A stretch of 64,000 nucleotides of DNA. Origin: an uncultured Pseudomonas sp. GTDB lineage: Bacteria; Pseudomonadota; Gammaproteobacteria; Pseudomonadales; Pseudomonadaceae. The position numbers were made by a program, and so were the translations under genes. The notes under the pieces are model-generated. The model did not search any database, had not been told where the DNA came from, and saw only the letters and a program-made list of their open reading frames with translations. Below are positions 48,069 to 58,387 of this stretch, piece after piece. Position 1 is the first letter of the stretch. Every line of letters starts with the position of its first letter. The stretch covers positions 62,001 through 126,000 of the forward strand of contig NZ_CAMPHV010000009.1 in the NCBI RefSeq assembly GCF_946886105.1. The letters are read 5' to 3'.

Positions 48069-48396
48069 CGAGCCGCGCGCCTGCAAAACCTGGCGGACAT
48101 GGCTAAGGCTTGTCCGCCGGTAAGCCATTTTCATTCCCTACCCATTGCGCACCGCTCGTCCGCAAAGACGCGGCGGCGGAATCGCGTCCGATTGACCAGT
48201 AATACATTTAAGTCCAATATGGACTTTAAAGTATAAAAAAGAATCGGCGCATGACCTGTCTCGATCAGCCATCGCTTAACCGAACCGAGCCCGCCGCCGC
48301 ATCAGAGGCTCCATTCTTCTGTCTTGCCATAACCCCGTTGGTGGTCGGCCCGCGTGCGGCCCTCCGCCATCTCTTAGAGAAAGCAGGAGTACCAAA
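48069..48396. other. 328-bp region between betA and the D-arginine-locus binding protein
   Basis: A hairpin GGCGGACA...TGTCCGCC (48092-48118), 24 bp after betA, may end its transcript. The only other clear element is the palindrome at 48207-48230. The A/T-rich stretch TTTAAAGTATAAAAAA after it could hold a promoter. Confidence 0.5.
48207..48230. promoter_or_regulatory. candidate DauR operator before the binding-protein gene
   Basis: AAGTCCA-ATA-TGGACTT is a perfect 7-bp-arm palindrome. Its core GTCCA-N3-TGGAC and the following GACTTTA-AGTAT-like bases recur at 52134-52160 in front of dauB. The two sites bound the dau locus. Confidence 0.55.
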
Positions 48397-49170
48397 ATGA
48401 AGAAAATCGCCTTGCTGGGCCTAGCCTTGAGCTTGATCGGCGCTGCCGTCATGGCCGAAGAAAAACCGCTGCGTCTGGGTATAGAGGCCGCTTATCCGCC
48501 GTTCGCCTACAAGACGCCGGAGGGCAAGATAGAGGGCTTCGATTACGACATTGGCCTCGCCCTCTGCGAGCAGATGCAGGTGAAATGCGAATGGGTCGAG
48601 CAGGAGTTCGATGGCCTGATTCCCTCGCTGAAGGTGCGCAAGGTCGATGCCATTCTGTCGTCCATGACCATCACCGACGAGCGCCGCAAGTCGGTGGACT
48701 TCACCAACAAGTACTACTACAGCCCGGCGCGCCTGGCGATGAAGGCCGGCACCGAGGTTGACGCCGAGTTCAAGAGCCTGATCGGCAAGCGCATCGGCGT
48801 GCAGCGCTCCACCACCACCGACCGTTTCGCCAGTGCGGTATTCGAGCCGATGGGCATCGAGGTGATGCGTTACAGCACCCAGAACGAGATCTATCTGGAC
48901 ATGCTCGCGGGCCGTCTGGACGGCACCCTGGCCGACGCCATTCCGCTGGACGAGGGTTTTATCAGCACCGATAGCGGCAAGGGTTTCGCCTTCGTCGGCC
49001 CGAACTTCACCGACCCCAAGTACTTTGGCGAAGGTGCCGGCATTGCCGTGCGCAAGGGCGACACCGAGCTGCTGAACAAACTCAACCAGGCGATATTGGG
49101 GATCCGCGAAAACGGTAAGTATCAGGCCATCGAGGCGAAATACTTCGATTTCGACATCTACGGCGAATGA
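48397..49170 (+). CDS. basic amino acid ABC transporter substrate-binding protein
   Basis: A 257-residue periplasmic SBP_bac_3 protein with a 20-residue signal peptide (VMA cleavage). LRLGIEAAYPPFAYKTPEGKIEGFDYDIGLAL is typical of arginine/lysine/ornithine-binding proteins, as is SMTITDERRKSVDFT. Its place opposite dauR and beside a D-arginine operon suggests it binds arginine, as I recall for the P. aeruginosa locus. No permease genes accompany it. Confidence 0.88.
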   Translation: MKKIALLGLALSLIGAAVMAEEKPLRLGIEAAYPPFAYKTPEGKIEGFDYDIGLALCEQMQVKCEWVEQEFDGLIPSLKVRKVDAILSSMTITDERRKSVDFTNKYYYSPARLAMKAGTEVDAEFKSLIGKRIGVQRSTTTDRFASAVFEPMGIEVMRYSTQNEIYLDMLAGRLDGTLADAIPLDEGFISTDSGKGFAFVGPNFTDPKYFGEGAGIAVRKGDTELLNKLNQAILGIRENGKYQAIEAKYFDFDIYGE

Positions 49171-49177
49171 CCCTCAT

Positions 49178-49204
49178 GCCCCCTGCGACCCTGGCGCAGG
49201 GGGC
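49178..49204. terminator. strong hairpin between convergent genes
   Basis: GCCCCCTGCG / CGCAGGGGGC with a 7-base loop, followed by TCTTAT. A 10-bp GC-rich stem 8 bp after the binding-protein stop codon. The U-run is weak. Confidence 0.7.
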
Positions 49205-49270
49205 TCTTATGTTCCAGCGGCTCATGTCATTCAATAGCAGAACGCCCGCCTGCAACCGCCAGGCGTGTGC

Positions 49271-49909
49271 CTAAGGCGCCCCTTCGCCTTTAATTTCCTT
49301 CAGATGTTTGTACACGGTCGCGCGGCCCATATTCAGCACGTTGGCCACGTAGTTGGCCGCGCTCTTGCCCTTGAACGCGCCTTCGGCGTGCAGGGCCTCC
49401 ACCAGTTCGCGCTTGTGCTCGCGGGTCAGTAGATTGAGGCCGAGCTGGCGCTGGCGCAGCCAGCTGTGCAGGAAGGTGTTGATGCGCTCCTGCCAGTCGT
49501 CGCGGAACAGCGCATCCGGCTGCGGAATCAGCTTGCTCGAAGAAAGGAACAGGTCCAACGCCGCTTTGGCGCTTTCGAACAGCGAGATGTTGAGGTTGAT
49601 GCACAGTACGGCGATAGGCGTGCCTTTGCCGTCGCGCAATACGGTACTGACCGAGCGGATCTTCTGCCCGTCCCAGTTGAGTTTCTCGTAGGGACCGATA
49701 TTGCGTTCGTCGCGCTCGCCGCTGAGCAAATCTTCCAGAGCGGCATCGTCGCCGACCCTGCGCTTGGAGAGGTTGTTGGCGATGTAGTCGACCTGCTGCG
49801 TGCGCAGGTCGTGCAGCACCACCTCGGCGTGGGGGAAGAACAGCGTGGCGATGGCGTCGGCGATCGCCCGGTAATTGTCCAGGGCGGGGTCTTGGCGGGG
49901 CGGCGTCAT
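49271..49909 (-). CDS. dauR: transcriptional regulator DauR (YheO/PAS-like plus helix-turn-helix)
   Basis: A 212-residue regulator. The N-terminal YheO-like PAS domain (about 10-130) includes NNLSKRRVGDDAALEDLL and VLCINLNISLF. The C-terminal helix-turn-helix (about 160-205) has NYVANVLNMGRATVYKHLKEIKGEG. In P. aeruginosa DauR controls the dauBAR operon for D-arginine use. It lies after dauA and dauB on the same strand. The ATG at 49909 has CGGAG upstream; a longer frame of 20 residues is not needed. Confidence 0.88.
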   Translation of the reverse strand: MTPPRQDPALDNYRAIADAIATLFFPHAEVVLHDLRTQQVDYIANNLSKRRVGDDAALEDLLSGERDERNIGPYEKLNWDGQKIRSVSTVLRDGKGTPIAVLCINLNISLFESAKAALDLFLSSSKLIPQPDALFRDDWQERINTFLHSWLRQRQLGLNLLTREHKRELVEALHAEGAFKGKSAANYVANVLNMGRATVYKHLKEIKGEGAP

Positions 49910-50008
49910 GGCGCGAGTTTCTCCGGGCGGTGGCGCAGCGAGTGTGCCGCAAAGCGGGGCGAGCGTCACCTGCGCAAGGGCCAGCCGCCCAGCCGGGCGG
50001 CAGTCCTT

Positions 50009-52103
<2,095 letters not shown>

Positions 52104-52133
52104 GCTTCGCTCCGACTAGAATAAAACTATTTT

Positions 52134-52146
52134 GTCCATATTGGAC
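52134..52146. promoter_or_regulatory. candidate DauR operator before dauB
   Basis: GTCCA-TAT-TGGAC, 31 bp upstream of the dauB ATG. Same core as 48207-48230. In the plus direction both continue as GACTTTA(A/T)AGTAT. Confidence 0.55.
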
Positions 52147-52383
52147 TTTATAGTATTTATCAGCAAGCACGTGGAACAACCGTTGAACGCCGATGACGCC
52201 TTTCTGACCGGATTTTTTTCACACCCGCTCCTGCGGACGCACTTCTGTAGGAGCCGACAACGCCCGGGCAGGGCCTCGAGCATGGCCGCGTATCCTCGAC
52301 AACCTAGCGCTCGGTCGTGCGGCCGCCTGTCCGTGGCGAACGCCTGCTACACTGCGCGCCATTTCGCTTATCAGGCTGGTACC

Positions 52384-53763
52384 GTGACCAACACCGCTTT
52401 CGCTTCGCTGCCGCTTTCCGCCGCCATGCTGGCCAACCTGGAGTCCCTCGGTTATGCCGAGATGACGCCGATCCAGGCGCAGAGCCTGCCAGTGATACTC
52501 AAAGGCATGGACCTGATCGCCCAGGCCAAAACCGGCAGCGGCAAGACCGCGGCCTTCGGCATCGGTCTGCTCAACCCGCTCAATCCGCGCTATTTCGGTT
52601 GCCAGGCGCTGGTGCTGTGTCCGACCCGCGAGCTGGCCGACCAGGTCGCCAAGGAAATCCGCCGTCTGGCCCGCGGTGCCGACAATATCAAGGTGCTGAC
52701 GCTGTGCGGCGGCGTGCCCTTCGGCCCGCAGATCGGCTCCCTGGAGCATGGCGCGCAGATCATCGTCGGCACCCCGGGGCGCATCCAGCAGCACCTGAGC
52801 AAGGGCACGCTGAAGCTCGACGGCCTCAACACCCTGGTGCTCGACGAAGCCGACCGCATGCTCGATATGGGCTTCTACGACAGCATCGCCGAGATCATCG
52901 GCCAGACCCCCGCGCGGCGGCAGACCCTGCTGTTCTCCGCCACCTACCCGGCGGGCATCAAGCAGCTGTCCGCGGCCTTTATGCGCAATCCGCAGCAGGT
53001 CAAGGCCGAGGCGCTGCACGACGATACGCAGATCGAGCAGCGCTTCTACGAGATATCCCCCGAGGAGCGCATGGACGCCGTGGTCAAGCTGCTCGCCAGC
53101 TTCCGCCCGCAATCCTGCGTGGCCTTCTGCTTCACCAAGCAGCAGTGCCAGGAACTGGTCGACCACCTGAGCGCCAATGGCATTTCCGCTGCGGCGCTGA
53201 ACGGCGACCTGGAGCAGCGCGATCGCGATCAGGTCCTGGCGATGTTCGCCAACCGCAGCCTGTCGGTGCTGGTGGCCACCGATGTCGCCGCCCGCGGCCT
53301 GGATATCGATGGCCTGGACATGGTGATCAACGTCGAACTGGCGCGCGATTCGGAAATCCATATCCACCGGGTCGGCCGCACCGGCCGCGCCGGCGAAAAA
53401 GGCCTGGCCATGAGCCTGGTCGCGCCACCGGAAGCGCACCGCGCCCAAGCCATCGAGGCGCTGCAGAAGAGCCCACTGAACTGGCACCCGCTGAGCAGCC
53501 TCAAGGCCAAGGCCGGCGAGCCTCTGCAACCGCCGATGATCACCCTGTGCATCGGCGCCGGACGCAAGGATAAACTGCGTCCCGGCGATATCCTCGGCGC
53601 CCTGACCGGCGAGGCCGGGATTCCCGGCGACAAGGTCGGCAAAATCGCCATCTTCGATTTCCAGGCGTTCGTCGCGGTGGAGCGCAGCCTGGCCAAAATC
53701 GCCCTCAAGCGTTTGACCGAAGGTAAGATCAAGGGGCGCTCGCTGCGGGTGCGCACCCTATAG
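52384..53763 (+). CDS. dbpA: ATP-dependent RNA helicase DbpA
   Basis: A DEAD-box helicase acting on 23S rRNA hairpin 92 in large-subunit assembly. The 459-residue protein has Q-motif region MTPIQAQSLP, Walker A AKTGSGKT (about 51-58), DEAD as LVLDEADRM (about 150), SAT in LFSATY and HRVGRTGRAG near 330. The C-terminal DbpA RNA-binding domain (about 385-458) distinguishes it from other DEAD-box proteins. I take the GTG at 52384 with CAGG upstream; the frame back to 52132 lies in intergenic sequence. Confidence 0.93.
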   Translation: MTNTAFASLPLSAAMLANLESLGYAEMTPIQAQSLPVILKGMDLIAQAKTGSGKTAAFGIGLLNPLNPRYFGCQALVLCPTRELADQVAKEIRRLARGADNIKVLTLCGGVPFGPQIGSLEHGAQIIVGTPGRIQQHLSKGTLKLDGLNTLVLDEADRMLDMGFYDSIAEIIGQTPARRQTLLFSATYPAGIKQLSAAFMRNPQQVKAEALHDDTQIEQRFYEISPEERMDAVVKLLASFRPQSCVAFCFTKQQCQELVDHLSANGISAAALNGDLEQRDRDQVLAMFANRSLSVLVATDVAARGLDIDGLDMVINVELARDSEIHIHRVGRTGRAGEKGLAMSLVAPPEAHRAQAIEALQKSPLNWHPLSSLKAKAGEPLQPPMITLCIGAGRKDKLRPGDILGALTGEAGIPGDKVGKIAIFDFQAFVAVERSLAKIALKRLTEGKIKGRSLRVRTL

Positions 53764-53850
53764 CTCTATAGTTGTAATTGCGATAGCAGGTCGTTGATGA
53801 CGATGAACAGGTTGGCAGCCAGGAGGCGGCCCGAGGCAGAGGAACCTCCC

Positions 53851-55086
53851 GTGCGCAATATTCTGGTTATCGAAGACAGCCCCATGGTGTTGAAGATTCT
53901 CGAACACCTGTTCCGCCAGGAAACCGGCCTGCAACCGGTATTCTGCGCCTCCCTGGCGGAAGCCGAGGTGATGCTGGAAACCTCCGCCGAACTGTTCTTC
54001 GCCGCCATCGTCGACCTGCACCTGCCCGATGCACCGAACGGCGAAAGCGTCGACCTGGTGATGCGCTACAAGCTGCCGTGCATCGTCCTCAGCGGCTCCT
54101 ACAACGAGCAACGACGCGACGAATTACTGCTCAAGGGCGTGGTTGACTATGTGCTCAAGGACAACCAGCACTCCTACGAATACGCCTTCCGCCTGATCCA
54201 CCGCCTGGAGAGCAACAGCCAGGTGAAGATCCTGGTCGCCGAGGACTCGGAAGCCACCCGCCATTACATCCGCCATATCCTCACCCCGCACCGCTACCAG
54301 ATCATCGAAGCCAGCGACGGCGACGATGCCCTGCGCATCCTCAACGAACAGCCGGACATCGACCTGTTCGTGGTCGACCACAGCATGCCGGGCATCAGCG
54401 GCTTCGAGCTGGTCAAGCTGCTGCGCCAGCAGATGAAGCGCAACGAGCTGATCATCATCGGCCTGTCCGCCGACGCCAAAGGCTCGCTCAGCGCCAAGTT
54501 CATCAAACACGGCGCCGACGACTTCCTGCGCAAGCCTTTCTGCCCGGAAGAACTCAACTGCCGGGTGATGTCGACCCTGGAGCGCCGCGACCTGATGCGC
54601 GCGCTGAAACAGGCCGCGCAGTACGACGCCCTCACCGGCCTGCGCAACCGCCGCGCGTTCCACGAGCATGGCCAGCAGTTGTTCGAACAGGCGCAACGCA
54701 GCGGCAAGCACCTCAGCGTGGCGATGCTCGATCTGGATTTCTTCAAGCGGATCAACGACGAGCACGGCCACGCCAGCGGCGACGCCGCCCTGATCGCCTT
54801 CGCCAAGGCTTTTTCCAGCCAGTTCCCCCACGCCTTGATCGGCCGCTTGGGCGGTGAAGAATTCGCCATGGTCAGCAGCGAGGACGGCGCGAGCCTGGGA
54901 AAGGCGCTCGACCAACTGCGCGAACGCTGCGCCGGTTTGAAATACGCCGTCGGCGCGCCTCCCCTGTCCTTCAGCGCCGGGGTCTATCACGGCCACCCGG
55001 AAGATCTGGAAAGCCTGCTGCACCAGGCCGACCTGCGCCTGTATCAAGCCAAGACCCAGGGGCGCGGTCGCACCCACTGGCAATAA
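53851..55086 (+). CDS. response regulator with two REC domains and a GGDEF domain (diguanylate cyclase)
   Basis: Makes c-di-GMP. REC1 (about 3-120) begins NILVIEDSPMVLKIL with Asp in AAIVDLHLPD. REC2 (about 125-245) has LVAEDSEATRHYI and Asp in LFVVDHSMPG. The C-terminal cyclase has DALTGLRNRRAFHEH and active site GGEEF. An RxxD inhibitory site five residues before GGEEF is absent. Start chosen at the GTG at 53851 because GAGGAA sits 7 bases upstream, giving 411 aa; an ATG at 53794 would add 19 residues. Its sensor kinase is not in the window. Confidence 0.88.
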   Translation: MRNILVIEDSPMVLKILEHLFRQETGLQPVFCASLAEAEVMLETSAELFFAAIVDLHLPDAPNGESVDLVMRYKLPCIVLSGSYNEQRRDELLLKGVVDYVLKDNQHSYEYAFRLIHRLESNSQVKILVAEDSEATRHYIRHILTPHRYQIIEASDGDDALRILNEQPDIDLFVVDHSMPGISGFELVKLLRQQMKRNELIIIGLSADAKGSLSAKFIKHGADDFLRKPFCPEELNCRVMSTLERRDLMRALKQAAQYDALTGLRNRRAFHEHGQQLFEQAQRSGKHLSVAMLDLDFFKRINDEHGHASGDAALIAFAKAFSSQFPHALIGRLGGEEFAMVSSEDGASLGKALDQLRERCAGLKYAVGAPPLSFSAGVYHGHPEDLESLLHQADLRLYQAKTQGRGRTHWQ

Positions 55087-55268
55087 ACGCCACGCCGCAC
55101 CGACCGTTTCCGAGCGAGCCGAAATACCCGTGCTAGACGCAGCGGCGCCCTACTGCCCAGTGAATTATTAGCGAAACTTCGGCGTGCCCGGCATCTTCAA
55201 AAACATTGAGCGCAGGTGTCTCGACACCATTGCTTGCAAATAGCAGTCAATCCGCACAGGAGGACGTT

Positions 55269-55799
55269 ATGGCACGCACAATGACCTTGGAGAGATTTTC
55301 GCAATCGTATCAACAGGACAGAACCGATTGGAGCGCGAGCATGTGGGCCGGCATCATCGCCGGGGTGGTTTTCGTGGTCGCGGAAATGCTGATGGTGATG
55401 CTGTTTCTGGGGCAAAGCCCGTGGGGGCCGCCGCGGATGATCGCGGCGATACTGCTCGGCAGGGACGTTCTGCCGCCACCCGCCGACTTCAATGCCCTGA
55501 TCGTGCTCGTGGCAATGGCGATCCACTTCGCACTGTCGATCGCGCTCGGCCTGGTCCTGGGCTGGATCGTCCACCGTTTGAACGGCACCTCGGCGCTGCT
55601 GATCGGCATCGCTTTCGGTTTGGCTATCTACTTCATCAATTTCTACCTGATCGCCCCGGCCGCTTTCCCCTGGTTCACCCAGGCGCAAAACTGGGTCTCG
55701 CTGTTTGCCCATGCCCTGTTCGGCCTGGTATTGGGCGGCGCCTATGCCATGCTGCGCAAACATAAACCCGCGGCGATGCCGCCAGCGGCAACGCCGTAG
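55269..55799 (+). CDS. small integral membrane protein, 176 aa
   Basis: Not recognised as a named family. It has four hydrophobic helices (about 30-50, 75-95, 105-125 and 140-165), a cytoplasmic basic N-terminus (ARTMTLERFSQSYQQDRTDWSAS) and a Pro/Ala-rich tail after YAMLRKHKP. A strong AGGAGG precedes the ATG at 55269. The next gene is a VOC protein 116 bp on. Confidence 0.7.
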   Translation: MARTMTLERFSQSYQQDRTDWSASMWAGIIAGVVFVVAEMLMVMLFLGQSPWGPPRMIAAILLGRDVLPPPADFNALIVLVAMAIHFALSIALGLVLGWIVHRLNGTSALLIGIAFGLAIYFINFYLIAPAAFPWFTQAQNWVSLFAHALFGLVLGGAYAMLRKHKPAAMPPAATP

Positions 55800-55915
55800 C
55801 ACGGCAGATGGGGCGACAACGGAATGTGCCCGATGCGCCCCGAATATCGGCGGGGCGCTGTTTTACGGCATGATGCGATCTACCGCCGCAAATCCGAACA
55901 CAAGGAGGTGAACCG

Positions 55916-56284
55916 ATGAATTTCGCCAAGACCACTCCGATACTGCGAATCTTCGACGAAGCCCTGGCCAAGGCTTTCTATGTGGATTTTCTAGGTTTTC
56001 GTATCGACTTCGAACACCGTTTCTCGCCAGACCTGCCGCTCTATCTGCAGGTATCGAAAGATCAGTGCGTGCTGCACCTGTCGGAACACCACGGCGATAG
56101 TTGCCCCGGCGCGGCCATGCGCATCGAGACCGAAGGACTGGAGGAATTCCAGGCGACTTTGCTGGCCAAGCATTACAAACATGCGATTCCGCAGATTCAG
56201 GAAATGCCGTGGGGCACTCGGGACATGAGCATCACCGATCCATTCGGCAACAGACTCGTGTTCACCACGGCAATCAGCACCTGA
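55916..56284 (+). CDS. glyoxalase/bleomycin-resistance (VOC) superfamily protein
   Basis: A 122-residue single VOC domain with two beta-alpha-beta3 halves. KTTPILRIFDEALAKAFYVDFLGF and the C-terminal MSITDPFGNRLVFTT mark the family and resemble bleomycin-resistance-type proteins. Metal-ligand candidates are few, so it may bind small molecules without catalysis. An AAGGAGGTGA Shine-Dalgarno precedes it. Confidence 0.85.
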   Translation: MNFAKTTPILRIFDEALAKAFYVDFLGFRIDFEHRFSPDLPLYLQVSKDQCVLHLSEHHGDSCPGAAMRIETEGLEEFQATLLAKHYKHAIPQIQEMPWGTRDMSITDPFGNRLVFTTAIST

Positions 56285-56297
56285 GTCGTTGCAGGCG

Positions 56298-56447
56298 CTA
56301 TATCCGCAGATTCAAGCTGCCGCCGAAAATCCCCACCAGACCGATAACGATCAGGTAAATGGCGACGATGTAGTTCAGCAGGCGCGGCATGATCAATATC
56401 AGGATGCCGGCGATCAACGATATCAGCGGAGTTAATGCGAGGTTCAT
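56298..56447 (-). CDS. DUF3096-type small membrane protein, 49 aa
   Basis: The translated sequence MNLALTPLISLIAGILILIM...LNLRI is a two-helix hydrophobic peptide with Gly and Pro breaks. The length and pattern match DUF3096 proteins, which are of unknown function. Its ATG at 56447 has GGGAG 9 bases upstream. It is convergent with the VOC gene, ending 13 bp after that gene's stop. Confidence 0.8.
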   Translation of the reverse strand: MNLALTPLISLIAGILILIMPRLLNYIVAIYLIVIGLVGIFGGSLNLRI

Positions 56448-56689
56448 AGTTGTTACTCCCGGTCAATTGACCACAGGAAAAGCTATTCGCTATGGCAAAA
56501 CGCTTAACAACTTCATAGACCGCATAAGCCTTGCGCGGTTCTGCAGCGGTTTTCCGCCCCAATGCTCCGAAGCGGCTATTTATCGGCAATAACTTGATTA
56601 CAAACCATGCATTACGGAAATTTCGCCGAGACGCCAAAGCGTTTTGCCTAACCACCACTCGCTAATTAGTTGTCTCAATGGAGCTCTTT

Positions 56690-57349
56690 ATGCAACTGAT
56701 CGGAATGCTCGACTCGCCCTATGTCCGCCGCGTCGCGGTGTCGCTGCAATTGCTCGGTTTGCCGTTCGAACACCGCGCGCTTTCGGTTTTTCGCAACTTC
56801 GAGCAATTTCAGCAGATCAATCCGTTGGTCAAAGCGCCCACGCTGGTCTGCGACGACGGCACCGTGTTGATGGATTCCACGCTGATTCTCGAACTCGCAG
56901 AATACCTTGCCGCCCCGGCGCGAAGCCTGATGCCGACCGGCATCGCCGAGCGCCAGCAGGCCCTGCGGGTGATCGGCCTGGGCCTGGCGGCGTGCGAGAA
57001 GAGCGTGCAGATGATCTACGAACGCGAATTGCGTCCCGTGGAAAAACAACACGAGCCCTGGCTGACGCGGATCACCGGACAATTGCTGGCCGCTTTTGAT
57101 GCACTCGAAGCCGAGCTGCTGCGCAGACCGCTGGCCGTCGACAGCATCGATCAGGCCGGCATCACCACTGCCGTGGCCTGGCGCTTCAGCCACGGGATGC
57201 TGCCCGAACGGCTGGATGGCGCGCGTTTTCCGACGCTGCAGCGGTTTTCCGAGTCGGCCGAGCGACTGCCTGCGTTCGCCGCCGCGCCCCATGGCCTCGA
57301 CACCTATCAGGCCGTTGAAAAACTACCTACGTTGCCGATACGGCGTTAA
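56690..57349 (+). CDS. glutathione S-transferase family protein, 3' end rewritten by a MITE
   Basis: A 219-residue GST-like protein. The N-terminal thioredoxin fold includes LIGMLDSPYVRRVAVSLQLLGLPFEHRALSVF with a likely active-site Ser, and the C-terminal domain is all helix. The last 14 codons and the stop are supplied by a 140-bp MITE starting at 57308. Without it and one CTAT duplicate, the frame would read ...GLDTYPVAH and stop at 57466. The ATG at 56690 has GGAG upstream. Substrate unknown. Confidence 0.85.
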   Translation: MQLIGMLDSPYVRRVAVSLQLLGLPFEHRALSVFRNFEQFQQINPLVKAPTLVCDDGTVLMDSTLILELAEYLAAPARSLMPTGIAERQQALRVIGLGLAACEKSVQMIYERELRPVEKQHEPWLTRITGQLLAAFDALEAELLRRPLAVDSIDQAGITTAVAWRFSHGMLPERLDGARFPTLQRFSESAERLPAFAAAPHGLDTYQAVEKLPTLPIRR

Positions 57350-57447
57350 AAACAGGCTCGGACTGCTCATTTACAATACGTAAACTCCGCGCCCTCGCCT
57401 GTTCTTGCCTTGTCTCGGCGGCCTCGCCTACATTTTTCAACGGCCTG
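57308..57447. mobile_element. 140-bp MITE-like element inserted in the GST gene
   Basis: 15-bp perfect terminal inverted repeats, CAGGCCGTTGAAAAA at 57308-57322 and its complement at 57433-57447. Flanked by CTAT on both sides (57304-57307 and 57448-57451), a 4-bp target duplication. No coding capacity. A shorter relative lies at 21511-21564. Confidence 0.88.
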
Positions 57448-57498
57448 CTATCCGGTGGCCCATTAGCCACGCAGCCGCGCGCGAACAACCCGGCTACC

Positions 57499-58239
57499 TC
57501 ACTGCTGCACGGGGTAGCCGTGCTTCTGGAAGATCCGCGCATAACTGCCATCGCTGCGCATCGCCATGATCGCCTGGTCGAAGGCTTCGGCGATCTGCCG
57601 GTGCTCGGGATGCAAACGACTGATCAGGATATGCAAGCCGCTCTCGCTTAGCGGCCGCGGCAAAAACTCCAGCTCGTCGCTGATGCTCGCCAGTTCCCCC
57701 TTGAACAGGTAGCGCGCCACGAGTTCGTCCTCCACCGCCAAGTCCAGGCGCTGGGCCTGAACCATCCGCGCCCCTGCGGCAAAGTCCTGCACCACGAACT
57801 TGCTCAAGCGGCTGTCGTTGTCGAATTCCGGCGCATAGGCATAGCCGCGCCCCACGGCAATCAGGTATTGGTAGAGGTCGGCCAGCCGCTCGAAGCGGAT
57901 GTCACGCCCGCGTCGCTGCACCAGACGCACCTGGTTGATCAGATAGGGCTGGGAAAAGTCGGCAAACTCGCTGCGCTCTTCGCTGTACCAGGCGCTGATC
58001 GCCACATCGTAGCGCCCGATGCGCAAGCCACGCAGCGCGCGGGCCCAGGGCACCTCGCTGCGCACCGTGGCATAGCCCGCGCGATGCAAGGCGTTCTGCA
58101 CCAGGTCGCTGGCCAGCCCGCCATTGAGTAAGCGTCGATCGGTATAGGGCGGCCAGACGTTGGCGACCAGGCGCAGCGGGTCAGCGGCCGCGATGTCATC
58201 GACGACCCATAACAGCAGTAGAACCACGATGCGCCACAT
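57499..58239 (-). CDS. periplasmic amino acid-type substrate-binding protein
   Basis: A 246-residue SBP_bac_3 fold protein with a signal peptide ending near residue 19. LRLVANVWPPYTDRRLLNGGLASDLVQNAL is the family opening. It continues YDVAISAWYSEER, which replaces the usual DxxxxxMxxTxER, and ends MAMRSDGSYARIFQKHG. No permease or ATPase gene adjoins it, so it may be an orphan binding protein or sensor-associated. The ATG at 58239 is preferred over a long upstream frame. Confidence 0.82.
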   Translation of the reverse strand: MWRIVVLLLLWVVDDIAAADPLRLVANVWPPYTDRRLLNGGLASDLVQNALHRAGYATVRSEVPWARALRGLRIGRYDVAISAWYSEERSEFADFSQPYLINQVRLVQRRGRDIRFERLADLYQYLIAVGRGYAYAPEFDNDSRLSKFVVQDFAAGARMVQAQRLDLAVEDELVARYLFKGELASISDELEFLPRPLSESGLHILISRLHPEHRQIAEAFDQAIMAMRSDGSYARIFQKHGYPVQQ

Positions 58240-58387
58240 ACCTCGACCTCGGAATGACCGACAAACCAACTTCAGCTTAGGCGCTCTTGTCCCCACCCAC
58301 CATGCCATCCCGGTGCCTCCTTTCGGGTAAGATGCGCGCCAATCCGGACCGGGTCCGGGCGTTTCCATTCTGCTTGAGGAGCCCGCG

